A DNA stretch of 64,000 nucleotides, taken from the NCBI GenBank assembly GCA_002471665.1, contig DKQK01000007.1:16189-80188 (forward strand). The letters are read 5' to 3'. The position numbers and the translations under genes were made by a program. Below, one piece after another: positions 1-8,360 of the stretch. Under the pieces are notes generated by a model. The model was not told the origin of the DNA. It made no database searches and saw only the letters and a program-made list of their open reading frames with translations. The number at the start of each line of letters is the position of its first letter. The stretch's first letter is position 1. The DNA comes from Gammaproteobacteria bacterium UBA7310 (GTDB lineage: Bacteria; Pseudomonadota; Gammaproteobacteria; Pseudomonadales; Ketobacteraceae).

Positions 1-941
1 TGCACTGTTCCTCCAACGTGGGTGAAGACGGCGGTGTTGCCCTGTTCTTCGGCCTGTCCGGCACCGGCAAAACCACCCTGTCCGCAGACCCCGATCGTTA
101 CCTGATTGGCGACGACGAGCACGGCTGGGCCAAGGGCTCGGTATTCAACATGGAAGGCGGCTGCTACGCCAAGTGTATCGACCTCAGCAAGAAAAATGAG
201 CCGGTCATCTGGGAAGCCATTCGGTTCGGTGCGGTTCTGGAAAACGTGGTAATGGACGAGCAACGGGTACCGGATTACACCGACTGCTCCCTGACCCAGA
301 ACACCCGTGCGGCCTACCCGCTGGAAAACATTGAAAAGCGTGTACTGGAGAACCGTGCCGGCGAGCCCAAGCACGTGATCTTCCTCACCTGTGACCTGAA
401 CGGCGTTATCCCGCCGGTTTCCCGCCTCAGCAACGAAGCCGCTGCCTATCACTTCCTGAGTGGTTACACGGCGCTGGTGGGCTCCACCGAAATGGGTTCC
501 GATGCCGGCATCAAAACCACGTTCTCAACCTGTTTTGGCGCCCCGTTCTTCCCCCGTCAGGCAGGCGAATACGCCGAACTGCTGATCAAGCGCATCAAGG
601 AATTCGATTCCAAAGTGTATCTGGTGAACACCGGCTGGACCGGTGGCCCTTATGGTGAAGGCAAACGCTTCGACATCCCCACCACCCGGGGTGTCATCAC
701 CGCCATCCTGAGTGGCGCGCTGGATGAAGTGGAAACCCAGCACATCGATACCCTGAATCTGGACGTGCCCGTTGACGTACCCGGTGTTGATCCCAATCTG
801 TTGATTCCGAAAAACACCTGGTCTCATCCGGAAGCCTACGAAGCCCGTGCCCAGCACCTGGCCGAGTTGTTCAACGAAAACTTTAAAAAGTACGCTGAAG
901 TGTCTGACGACATTCGCAATGCTGGCCCGAAAGCAGAGTAA
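1..941 (+). CDS. pckA: Phosphoenolpyruvate carboxykinase (ATP), 3' part, cut by the window edge
   Basis: Catalyses ATP-dependent decarboxylation of oxaloacetate to phosphoenolpyruvate in the cytoplasm, the entry step of gluconeogenesis. The visible part is about 312 codons of a protein normally near 510-540 residues, so the 5' 40% lies to the left. The frame is open from base 3 and begins H-C-S-S-N-V-G, matching the conserved MHCSANVG stretch of the family. The GTG at 18 is therefore an internal valine, not a start. The kinase-1a P-loop GLSGTGKTTLS follows at once, then the GDDEHGW metal-binding segment and the TRAAYPL segment. The gene ends at TAA 939-941 and is followed by an intrinsic terminator. 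With fbp at 7.3 kb it fits a gluconeogenic lifestyle on organic acids or lipids (inference). Confidence 0.97.
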   Translation, partial: HCSSNVGEDGGVALFFGLSGTGKTTLSADPDRYLIGDDEHGWAKGSVFNMEGGCYAKCIDLSKKNEPVIWEAIRFGAVLENVVMDEQRVPDYTDCSLTQNTRAAYPLENIEKRVLENRAGEPKHVIFLTCDLNGVIPPVSRLSNEAAAYHFLSGYTALVGSTEMGSDAGIKTTFSTCFGAPFFPRQAGEYAELLIKRIKEFDSKVYLVNTGWTGGPYGEGKRFDIPTTRGVITAILSGALDEVETQHIDTLNLDVPVDVPGVDPNLLIPKNTWSHPEAYEARAQHLAELFNENFKKYAEVSDDIRNAGPKAE

Positions 942-977
942 TCTGCGCCAGCGCCCCGTTCGTTAAGAACGTTAAAA

Positions 978-1015
978 AGCCGCCCCCTTCTGTTACGGTT
1001 GGGGGCGGTTTTTTT
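978..1015 (+). terminator. Rho-independent terminator of pckA
   Basis: An 8-bp stem, CCGCCCCC at 980-987 with GGGGGCGG at 1001-1008, is followed by a run of seven T. It lies 36 bases after the pckA stop, between pckA and rlmG. Confidence 0.9.
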
Positions 1016-1031
1016 ATCCAGTGAGAGCCCC

Positions 1032-2150
1032 ATGGAATACGACAGCCCGTTTGGCCGTTTTACATTATTACCCCTGCACCACCACCCCAAATCCCCGCTC
1101 CAGGCCTGGAGCGCCGCCGATGACCTGCTGCTGAAAGAACTGGCCAGCCTGGAACCCGCGCCGCAGCGGATACTGATCGTGAACGATGCCCACGGTGCGC
1201 TGGGTACCTGTCTGCATCACAGGCGCCCCTATAGCTGGAATGACAGCTACTGCAGCAAACTGTCCTTGCAGCAAAACCTGCACCGCAACCAGTTGCTGTT
1301 TTCTCCTGAGCACTGGCTGGATGCCACCGAGCTGCCAAAGGATCTGTTCGACGCCGTGCTGATCAAGATCCCCAAAACATTGGCGTTGCTGGAATACCAA
1401 CTGACACGCTTAAGACCGATGCTGTCGGCGCAAACCCGGATCATTGGCGCGGGCATGGTCAAACACCTGAGCAAGAGCATGGTGCAGGTTTTCGAGCAGT
1501 GCATCGGCCCCACCCACACCTCACTGGCCACACGCAAGGCCCGCCTGGTGTTCTCGCAATTTGATGCCACGCTGAACCCGCTGACACCCCAGCCGACCCG
1601 CTACAGTGTGCCCGGTACCGAGCTGGAACTGGTGAATTACCCCGGTGTGTTTTCACAACAGAAACTGGATCTGGGCACCCGCTTTTTGCTGGAACATTTT
1701 CCCGATGCCAGCGCTGCCGAGCACATCATTGACCTGGGCTGCGGCAATGGCGCCCTGGCCTGCTTTGCGGCCCGCCACAACCCCGGCGCCCACCTGAGCC
1801 TGCTGGACGATTCCTGGCTGGCCCTGCAAAGCGCCCGGGAAACCATTGAACTGAACAAGATACCCAACCCCTGTGAGCTGATCGCCAGTGACGGGCTGGA
1901 TGGATTTGAAGACAAGGCCGACCTGATTCTGTGTAATCCACCGTTTCACGAAGGTACACGGCTGGATTCCAATATTGCACTACGGATGTTCAAGGGCGCC
2001 AAACGTTGCCTGAATGACGAAGGCAAACTGGTGGTGGTGGGCAACCGGCATCTGGACTATCACCAAACCCTGCGCGCCCATTTCAAGGCGGTGGAACTCT
2101 GTGCCAGCAACCCCAAGTTTGTGGTGATAAGCGCCAGCCGTCCACGCTAG
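1032..2150 (+). CDS. rlmG: 23S rRNA (guanine-N2) methyltransferase RlmG/RsmC family
   Basis: SAM-dependent methyltransferase of the RsmC/RlmG type, expected to methylate G1835 of 23S rRNA (E. coli numbering). At 372 residues it is close to the E. coli enzyme (about 378). The N-terminal half is a degenerate methyltransferase-like domain and the C-terminal half is catalytic, with the SAM loop IDLGCGNGALA near residue 230 and the N-P-P-F amino-methylation motif at about 302-305. ATG 1032 is chosen because the protein then begins MEYDSPFGRF. An open frame runs further upstream into the pckA terminator and is not credible as coding. RlmG and RsmC are close relatives. The length and the degenerate N-half/catalytic C-half layout fit both, so RlmG is favoured by resemblance, not proven. 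Confidence 0.85.
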   Translation: MEYDSPFGRFTLLPLHHHPKSPLQAWSAADDLLLKELASLEPAPQRILIVNDAHGALGTCLHHRRPYSWNDSYCSKLSLQQNLHRNQLLFSPEHWLDATELPKDLFDAVLIKIPKTLALLEYQLTRLRPMLSAQTRIIGAGMVKHLSKSMVQVFEQCIGPTHTSLATRKARLVFSQFDATLNPLTPQPTRYSVPGTELELVNYPGVFSQQKLDLGTRFLLEHFPDASAAEHIIDLGCGNGALACFAARHNPGAHLSLLDDSWLALQSARETIELNKIPNPCELIASDGLDGFEDKADLILCNPPFHEGTRLDSNIALRMFKGAKRCLNDEGKLVVVGNRHLDYHQTLRAHFKAVELCASNPKFVVISASRPR

Positions 2151-2166
2151 CGGTTCTGCCGCAACC

Positions 2167-2190
2167 GGAGCAGGTTAACCCACCTGCTCC
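2167..2190. terminator. Hairpin between convergent genes, possible two-way terminator
   Basis: A perfect 9-bp stem, GGAGCAGGT at 2167-2175 with ACCTGCTCC at 2182-2190, has a 6-base loop. It sits where rlmG (+) and the dioxygenase gene (-) converge and overlaps the last codons of the latter. There is no strong T tract on either side, so function as a terminator is only likely. Confidence 0.45.
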
Positions 2191-3206
2191 GTTACATGTT
2201 TGCTGCCGGAAAAAAGGCGCTTTAGTTTCAACAGGCCAAAGTAGGCCGCCCAGACACTGCCCACCAGCACGCGCTGCACCCAGGAGAATAACCGCACTCC
2301 CATGGGTTGCTTGCGGTAAACCGTCACTTCCTGGGATTTACCGGTTTTATAATCCTTGCTGATCACCAGGCTGGCATCCTGTTGTCGGGGATCCTTGGCC
2401 CATTTCAGTTCATAGGTGTTGCATTGGAAACGATGTTCACCGATGGGAGTGAAGTGATAAACAATGGGCAGACCGCGGATCTTGACCGCCAGCATGCCGT
2501 CACTGACAAACACATCGCCGGAAATGGGAACCTGCAAACCCAGCAACGGCCCCCGCACCACCAACGTCCCACAATAGGCCCGCAGTGTTTCCTCATCCAT
2601 GGCCACCGGATTCAATTGCAGAATGTCTGACTCACTGCGTACCTGCTCGATGAAGGCATCGGGAAACAGCTCAAGGGTTTCCGCCGTGATCGGGCAATCC
2701 ATCACCAGATGCACCCGGGTAACATCGCTTTTGTTGCGCAGGGAGTGGGGCTTGCTGAAATCACCAAACCAGAATTCACCCGGCTTCCAGTAAACCGCCT
2801 CATCACCAATACTGAACTCCACCCGGGGATCGGTAACGATGGGAATATGCAGGCGCACCATGCCGTAGTTCCAGCCGAAGCCCGCGTCGGTGTGCTCACC
2901 AATGACTTTACCGGGAGGTAAAAACAGAATTCGCGCCACGTACACGGGGCAACCGATGTTATCCAGTACTTCCTTAAAGTAGCGGCACTTTTCCAGCACC
3001 GCCGTATCCTTGCTGTGGCCGGTATGGGCCGCCAGCGTGTTGCCGTGATCACCGGAAAAATTACGCAAGCCTATGCCGGTCCAGCTGCCATCATGGTACT
3101 TACCCACCTGCGGCGCCGATTTAAAATGCTCCGTGGCGGTGTCCAGGTCAGCTTTCAGACGCGCCACATCAAAGCTGCCCCTTAACTGTACACTGGTGGT
3201 TTTCAT
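2175..3206 (-). CDS. Aspartyl/asparaginyl beta-hydroxylase-family 2-oxoglutarate dioxygenase
   Basis: Predicted Fe(II)/2-oxoglutarate-dependent dioxygenase (PF05118-type jelly-roll fold). The metal triad is visible: H105 and D107 in GEHTDAGFG, and H154 in KPHS. R164, in a TRVHLVMD segment, is suited to bind 2-oxoglutarate. Residues 1-175 form the oxygenase domain. Residues from about 200 to 343 are an extension without a domain I recognise, ending in a hydrophobic stretch (WVQRVLVGSVWAAYFGLL) and a basic tail that may touch the membrane. The substrate is unknown; bacterial relatives act on small molecules, lipids or peptides. ATG 3206 starts MKTTSVQLRG, and the reverse strand just upstream carries GGAGTGTGAC. 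The gene is transcribed alone, convergent with rlmG. Confidence 0.8.
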   Translation of the reverse strand: MKTTSVQLRGSFDVARLKADLDTATEHFKSAPQVGKYHDGSWTGIGLRNFSGDHGNTLAAHTGHSKDTAVLEKCRYFKEVLDNIGCPVYVARILFLPPGKVIGEHTDAGFGWNYGMVRLHIPIVTDPRVEFSIGDEAVYWKPGEFWFGDFSKPHSLRNKSDVTRVHLVMDCPITAETLELFPDAFIEQVRSESDILQLNPVAMDEETLRAYCGTLVVRGPLLGLQVPISGDVFVSDGMLAVKIRGLPIVYHFTPIGEHRFQCNTYELKWAKDPRQQDASLVISKDYKTGKSQEVTVYRKQPMGVRLFSWVQRVLVGSVWAAYFGLLKLKRLFSGSKHVTEQVG

Positions 3207-3265
3207 GTCACACTCCTGTCGGTGATCTCACCGTTTTTGTTCTTAGTTGTATTCCGGCAGGGTGC

Positions 3266-4492
3266 TTATTCCTGAAACACCGCTGCCAGATCCCCGGCCA
3301 GCACTCTGGAAAACAGTGGCCTGCCCTGATCCATGGACAAATGGGTCACGTCATAGAAATCATCCCCGTCGAAGGCGGGATGATTCTGGTAATTACGAAT
3401 ACCGACACCACTTTGCCGTGCCAGATGGGCCAGCATCTGCTGCAGCCGCCGCTGCCCCTCCGGCGACAACTTTACCCAGTCACTGTTACGGGGCATCAGC
3501 ACGATCTCAACCCGCTGCGAAAACCGCTTGGCGGTTTCAACAGTATCAAGAAAATCCCCGATAAGCTCGTCATTGAAACTCAGATTTTCAATATCACAAC
3601 ATTGTATCCGGCCCTGCAAATCCATCTCCATGGCCTTGGGATGACGCATCTGACTGGAGATTTTCACCACCAGATCCCGGGCCTCTGTGGACAAATCCAT
3701 CATGTCAATGAGGCCGCCCTGAGTCACCGGATTCCAGACGTGGGATTTGTAGGTCACCGGATGTTGCTGCCGGATATACTGGTTTAACTGGTTGCGAAAC
3801 GCGGCCAGTTGCTGGATATGATCCAGCTGATCCTCCGTCAGCTGTTCCAGCATGGGCGCCTGGGCCTGGGCCTGATTCACCAGAAAACGGATGCCACCGG
3901 TGATGGCCTCCGCCGACACACCATGACGCAGGTACTTGATGCTGAGCAGGCGGGCAAAGCGCTCCGGATCTTCCCACAGGGTTTTGGTCACCTGCCGCGG
4001 CGACATCAACACCGCCTGAATCTGTTCGGTCATAAACGGGCGAAACGCCTGCCGGGCATCCGTCACCAGAAACGGATTGAACTCCAACAGGGTCAGGCGG
4101 GCTTTGCTGTGCTGTCCGGCATAGGCTTCCGCCATGCGCTGGACCAGTAACTTTTGATAGGTGGGTTTCATGTTGCCCATGCCCACATTGAAGCTGGTCA
4201 CCCGGGCACCGTTTGCTGCTTTCACTGCCTGATCGAAAATACGCGGCGAGAAGCCGTCCTTCACCAGCGACGAGCCGATAAACAAGGCAGTATTGCCCTC
4301 CGTGGCAGCCATGTAATCCAACGCGTTGGTCACCGAGCGGATACGCTGAATACCGAAGATGTCACCGGCGTTGTTTTCCGCTGAACGGGTCAGCCAATTC
4401 ACCAGGCCCATGGCCGGCAGCAGGGTAACGGCGGCAATCAGAATGGTGTACAGCGCCGTTTTTCGGCTAGAACTGGAAGTAGATGAACTCAT
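3266..4492 (-). CDS. SGNH-type periplasmic acetyltransferase partner of an MBOAT protein (AlgJ/AlgX-like)
   Basis: Second gene of a two-gene operon: its start lies inside the 3' end of the MBOAT gene (26-bp overlap). It encodes 408 residues with one N-terminal membrane segment (about residues 13-32) and a periplasmic body. The nucleophile motif is G-S-S in TALFIGSSLVKDG near residue 74, a second block is FNVGMGNMKPTY, and the C-terminal D-x-x-H is in FYDVTHLSMDQG, together giving a SGNH-hydrolase-like catalytic set. Proteins of this kind take an acyl group handed across the membrane by an MBOAT protein and transfer it to an exopolysaccharide. No polysaccharide synthesis genes are adjacent, so the acceptor is unknown. 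Confidence 0.72.
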   Translation of the reverse strand: MSSSTSSSSRKTALYTILIAAVTLLPAMGLVNWLTRSAENNAGDIFGIQRIRSVTNALDYMAATEGNTALFIGSSLVKDGFSPRIFDQAVKAANGARVTSFNVGMGNMKPTYQKLLVQRMAEAYAGQHSKARLTLLEFNPFLVTDARQAFRPFMTEQIQAVLMSPRQVTKTLWEDPERFARLLSIKYLRHGVSAEAITGGIRFLVNQAQAQAPMLEQLTEDQLDHIQQLAAFRNQLNQYIRQQHPVTYKSHVWNPVTQGGLIDMMDLSTEARDLVVKISSQMRHPKAMEMDLQGRIQCCDIENLSFNDELIGDFLDTVETAKRFSQRVEIVLMPRNSDWVKLSPEGQRRLQQMLAHLARQSGVGIRNYQNHPAFDGDDFYDVTHLSMDQGRPLFSRVLAGDLAAVFQE

Positions 4493-5879
4493 GGCCCGGT
4501 TCTCCGATCAGGAAGGTAAAGGTCAGCCCCAGAATCATCAGAGGCACAAAGCGTGGATAGCGACGGGTGATCAATTCCCGGCGGTGCACAATGCCGTAAT
4601 CAATGCAATGAATCAGCAGGATCACCAGGGCCACCATGGCCAGTACACCACCGGCAAAAGGCGGCGCGTCTGCGCCGGAAGCCGGGCTGTGCAGCGCAGC
4701 AATAATACTGAACGCATCCCCCAGGCTTTCCGCCCGGAAAAACACCCAGCCAATGCACACCAGATAAAAGGTAAACAGCCATTGCAACCAGCGGAAGGCC
4801 GACAGATTGATGCTGCCCAGCCATTGCCCGACGCGGGTTCCACGCAGCAGATGCGTCAGCGAAATAATGGTGCCGTGATAGGCCCCCCACCAGACGAAGG
4901 TCCAGGCGGCACCGTGCCACAACCCACCCAGTAACATGGTGATGAACACATTGCGGATCTGGCGTCCATTGCGATTGCCGCCCAGGGAAATATACAGGTA
5001 ATCCCGCAGCCAACTGGACAGGGAAATATGCCAGCGTTTCCAGAAATCCACCGGTGACAAGGCAAAGTACGGCGTATTGAAATTCAATGGAATCTTGATC
5101 CCCAGCAGCAACGCGATGCCGATGGCAATATCGCTGTAGCCGGAAAAGTCGCCGTAGATCTGTCCGGCAAAGGCCAGCACCCCGGTGACGGTTTCAATCC
5201 AGCTGAGAGGCCCGTCGCCATTGAACAGGGTCTGTGCCGGCGCCGCCAGCAAATCGGCAATGGTTTTCTTGAACAGGCCCATGGTGATGAGCACGAAGCC
5301 GAATTTCACATCCTCGGGGGTTACCTGGGGAAAGCGCTCGATCTGCGGCAGAATCTGCTTGGCCCGCAGGATGGGCCCGGCAACCAGTTGCGGAAAAAAG
5401 GACAAGGTGGCAAAGAAGGGCACGAAATCCTTACGCGCTCTGGTTTCGCCGCGGTACACATCAATGGTGTAACTCATGCTTTGAAACGTATAAAACGAGA
5501 TTCCCACCGGCAACACTACTTCCAGCGTACCCAGCGACACCGGCATACCGAAAAAGCTCAGGGTTTCCTGCACCGAGCCAATCATGAAATTGGAATACTT
5601 GAAGATGCCGAGAATGCCCAGATTGACGGCAATGGACACCAATAACCACTGTTTGCGCTGCCGGGCCTGACTGTGCCCTTCAATTTGCTGGGCAACAAAG
5701 AAATCCACCACCCCGCTGAACACCAGCAAGGGAACAAAGCGGTAGTCCCAACCGGCGTAGAACACCAGGCTGGCTGCCACCAGAAACAGCGCCCGCAGGC
5801 GGGCCTGGGTGAACACGAAGAAATAGAGGACAAAAAACAGGGCAAAAAAGCCCAGGAATAGTGGCGTATTGAATAGCAT
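4467..5879 (-). CDS. MBOAT-family membrane-bound O-acyltransferase (AlgI-like)
   Basis: Polytopic inner-membrane protein of 470 residues, the usual AlgI length. It carries the family signatures: FWKRWHISLSSWLRDYLYI around residues 279-297 and the invariant catalytic histidine H322 in GGLWHGAAWTFVWWG. Known relatives move acetyl groups across the membrane for O-acetylation of cell-surface polymers (alginate, peptidoglycan, teichoic acid). It is translationally coupled to the SGNH protein downstream, the usual two-component acetylation arrangement. ATG 5879 gives MLFNTPLFLGFFALFF, the normal first helix. The target polymer cannot be told from the window. Confidence 0.88.
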   Translation of the reverse strand: MLFNTPLFLGFFALFFVLYFFVFTQARLRALFLVAASLVFYAGWDYRFVPLLVFSGVVDFFVAQQIEGHSQARQRKQWLLVSIAVNLGILGIFKYSNFMIGSVQETLSFFGMPVSLGTLEVVLPVGISFYTFQSMSYTIDVYRGETRARKDFVPFFATLSFFPQLVAGPILRAKQILPQIERFPQVTPEDVKFGFVLITMGLFKKTIADLLAAPAQTLFNGDGPLSWIETVTGVLAFAGQIYGDFSGYSDIAIGIALLLGIKIPLNFNTPYFALSPVDFWKRWHISLSSWLRDYLYISLGGNRNGRQIRNVFITMLLGGLWHGAAWTFVWWGAYHGTIISLTHLLRGTRVGQWLGSINLSAFRWLQWLFTFYLVCIGWVFFRAESLGDAFSIIAALHSPASGADAPPFAGGVLAMVALVILLIHCIDYGIVHRRELITRRYPRFVPLMILGLTFTFLIGEPGHEFIYFQF

Positions 5880-5972
5880 TCAGTCGGTCTGCAATGTTCT
5901 TTTTATTATCCCGGCTTGCTTTACAACCAGCCTGGGAACTCTGGGGCGACTATTGTCCAGCACGGTTACAGC

Positions 5973-5990
5973 TGACGTCAATTGATGTCA
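5973..5990. promoter_or_regulatory. 18-bp near-palindrome in a divergent intergenic region, candidate operator
   Basis: TGACGTCAATTGATGTCA is a palindrome apart from one mismatched pair. It lies in the roughly 295-bp gap between the MBOAT operon (-) and the metal-dependent hydrolase gene (+), where a dimeric repressor such as a TetR- or GntR-type protein might bind. No regulator gene is adjacent, so its identity is open. The rest of the gap is AT-rich, with a -10-like TATATT near 6082. Confidence 0.4.
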
Positions 5991-6174
5991 GATAATCGGT
6001 CAGATCAGCCGACTGGCCCAAAATGACCAATAATTAGCACAGCCTGACTGCGTTCTACACCCGGACATTCCTTATACTGGCTATATTAGTGGTACGTGAG
6101 CGCCAATTTTACCGGACCGATTGACATATAACCATGACAAGAATCATCAACGGCGCCTTTTTCGGAGGAACACC

Positions 6175-7047
6175 ATGACTGCAGCAGCCCATCAGAATGC
6201 CAACCGCATCGGCACCGATGCCATCCCTGTCAGGCACATGGATTTCGAGTTCGACGATTCAGTTCCCACCTTCTGGTTTGCCGGCGATCCCCTGCGCACC
6301 ATGATCCTGACCGCGCTTTCCGGCACCTTCCCGGAGGGGGAGCGCATGTTCATGCGCTCGGTACGCCACTACCAGAAGGCCATTAAAGACCCGGAGCTGC
6401 AAAAGCAGGTAAAGGCCTTCATCGGTCAGGAGGCCCATCACGGCAAGGAACACCAGACCTTTAACGACATGATGACCCGCAAAGGCATCCCGGTGGACTT
6501 TATTGACCGCTACACCAAAGAAGGCCTGAAACGCATCGAGAAGTTCTACTCACCGCAGCGCCTGCTGGCCAAAACCTGCGCCCTGGAGCACTTTACCGCT
6601 CTGTTCGCTGAGCTGCTGCTGGCCCATCCGGAACTCATTGATGAAGTGGACGACCAACTGAAACCCCTCTGGGTCTGGCATGCCATTGAGGAAAGTGAAC
6701 ACAAGGCGGTGGCCTATGATGTGTTCCAGGAGCAGGTGGACAGCTATTGGATCCGGGTCAGTGAAATGGCCGTCACCACAATCATGTTCAGCTTTTTTTC
6801 CACCCTGCACACCGCGCAACTGCTGCAAGCAGCCAAACAACAGCCCGGTCAGCGCCGTATGGGCGTGGGCCAGCGGCTCAAGGGCCTGTGGCAACATCGC
6901 GACGTGCTGGCCGAGTTGGGCAAACACTATCTGGCCTATTACAAACCGGATTTTCACCCCTCCCAGAAGGACAGCCGCGCGCTGCGTGACAAGGGCCTGG
7001 AAATGCTGAGCCGGTACGTGGGCGACAAGGCCTACTTATCCGTTTGA
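6175..7047 (+). CDS. Predicted metal-dependent hydrolase (PF10118-type)
   Basis: A 290-residue protein of the predicted metal-dependent hydrolase family, which is frequent in lipid- and alkane-using proteobacteria; its reaction is not established. Histidine- and glutamate-rich helical segments visible include FIGQEAHHGKEHQTF, CALEHFTALFAELLL and WHAIEESEHKAVAYDVF. The spaced E-x-x-H motifs (QEAHH, LEHF, EESEHK) resemble the diiron-binding motifs of ferritin-like or desaturase-like four-helix proteins. Start ATG 6175 is set by a strong GGAGG six bases upstream; an in-frame ATG further up lacks a ribosome site. The gene is monocistronic, with a terminator just downstream. Confidence 0.82.
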   Translation: MTAAAHQNANRIGTDAIPVRHMDFEFDDSVPTFWFAGDPLRTMILTALSGTFPEGERMFMRSVRHYQKAIKDPELQKQVKAFIGQEAHHGKEHQTFNDMMTRKGIPVDFIDRYTKEGLKRIEKFYSPQRLLAKTCALEHFTALFAELLLAHPELIDEVDDQLKPLWVWHAIEESEHKAVAYDVFQEQVDSYWIRVSEMAVTTIMFSFFSTLHTAQLLQAAKQQPGQRRMGVGQRLKGLWQHRDVLAELGKHYLAYYKPDFHPSQKDSRALRDKGLEMLSRYVGDKAYLSV

Positions 7048-7096
7048 CCCTCTGTAACGCCTGGCGACTTTTTTGAGCCTGTATTAGGCCCTACCC

Positions 7097-7136
7097 GTGC
7101 CGGTTTCGATCCTATGATTGAAACCGGCACTTTTTT
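7097..7136 (+). terminator. Rho-independent terminator
   Basis: A perfect 11-bp stem, GTGCCGGTTTC at 7097-7107 with GAAACCGGCAC at 7120-7130, is followed by six T. It ends the metal-dependent hydrolase transcript. Confidence 0.93.
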
Positions 7137-7339
7137 AGTGCCCGGTTTTCCTGTTTGATCAACGCTGGTGCCTTCACCCCTTCACGGCAGGTTGCCCGGG
7201 CCCGCACCTTACACCCGACACCACTCCCGCCGCTGGTTTAGCCCCGCTGAAACCGGTATGATCTAAACCCATTCAGGGCCACTTTTTTCATTTATTTCGA
7301 CGCCATTCGGCGCTCTTCAGACGTAACGGGACCGCATTC

Positions 7340-8350
7340 ATGGAAATCATCAAGACTCTGGGCGAATTCATCATAGACCGGCAAATGGAATATCCGGATG
7401 CCAGCGGTGAGCTGAGCTCGCTGTTCTCCTCCATCCGGCTGGCGGCAAAAATTCTCCACCGGGAAATCAACAAGGCCGGCCTGGCCGACATTACCGGTGC
7501 GGCCGGCGATGAGAATGTGCAAGGCGAAGAACAGCAAAAACTGGACGTGTACGCCAATGAACGCTTCAAGAATGCGCTGGCGCAACGGGGCGTGGTGTGC
7601 GGAATTGCCTCGGAAGAGGAAGAGGAATTCGTCAAATTCGAGGAGACCAAAAACTGCGATGGCAAGTACGTGGTGTTGATCGATCCCCTGGATGGTTCCT
7701 CCAACATCGACGTCAACGTGTCCGTGGGTACTATTTTCAGCGTCTATCAACGGGTGTCACCGGTGGGTACCCAGGTCACCGAAGCCGATTTCCTGCAACC
7801 GGGCCACAAGCAGATTGCCGCCGGCTACGTGATTTACGGCTCATCCACCATGCTGGTGTATTCCACCGGCAATGGCGTCAATGGCTTTACCTACGATCCC
7901 ACCATCGGCGTATTCTGCCTGTCCCATCCCAACCTGGAAATCCCCACAGACGGCACCATTTATTCCATCAACGAAGGCAACTACGTACATTTCCCGGAAG
8001 GGGTGAAGAAATACATCAAATACTGCCAGGAAGAAGATGTCGACACCAAACGCCCGTACACCTCACGCTATATAGGCTCCCTGGTATCGGACTTCCACCG
8101 CAACCTGATCAAGGGTGGCATCTACCTGTACCCCACTTCCAGCCGCTACCCGCAGGGTAAATTGCGCCTGTTATATGAATGCAACCCCATGGCTTACCTG
8201 ATCGAGCAGGCCGGGGGCAAAGCCACCGCCGGCAACGGCCAGCGCATACTGGATATCGAGCCCACCTCATTGCACCAGCGCTGCCCGCTGTTTGTGGGCT
8301 CGCCCAACATGGTGGACAAGCTGGACGAATTCATCTGCGAATTCGGCTGA
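7340..8350 (+). CDS. fbp: Fructose-1,6-bisphosphatase class 1
   Basis: Hydrolyses fructose 1,6-bisphosphate to fructose 6-phosphate in the cytoplasm; a key gluconeogenic step requiring Mg2+. The protein is 336 residues, the normal class I length. The metal- and phosphate-binding signature is DPLDGSSN at residues 115-122, with acidic metal ligands in the SEEEEE segment near 91-96 and the substrate loop MAYLIEQAGG-K near the C-terminus. ATG 7340 aligns with the usual N-terminus (MEIIKTLGEFI). The stop is ten bases before the sugar dehydrogenase start, so the two may be co-transcribed. Confidence 0.97.
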   Translation: MEIIKTLGEFIIDRQMEYPDASGELSSLFSSIRLAAKILHREINKAGLADITGAAGDENVQGEEQQKLDVYANERFKNALAQRGVVCGIASEEEEEFVKFEETKNCDGKYVVLIDPLDGSSNIDVNVSVGTIFSVYQRVSPVGTQVTEADFLQPGHKQIAAGYVIYGSSTMLVYSTGNGVNGFTYDPTIGVFCLSHPNLEIPTDGTIYSINEGNYVHFPEGVKKYIKYCQEEDVDTKRPYTSRYIGSLVSDFHRNLIKGGIYLYPTSSRYPQGKLRLLYECNPMAYLIEQAGGKATAGNGQRILDIEPTSLHQRCPLFVGSPNMVDKLDEFICEFG

Positions 8351-8360
8351 TGGTGTCATC

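Noticed and set aside
18..941. GTG at base 18 as a start for pckA
   Set aside because: The frame is open upstream and the residues before it match the conserved interior of PckA, so the true start lies outside the window.
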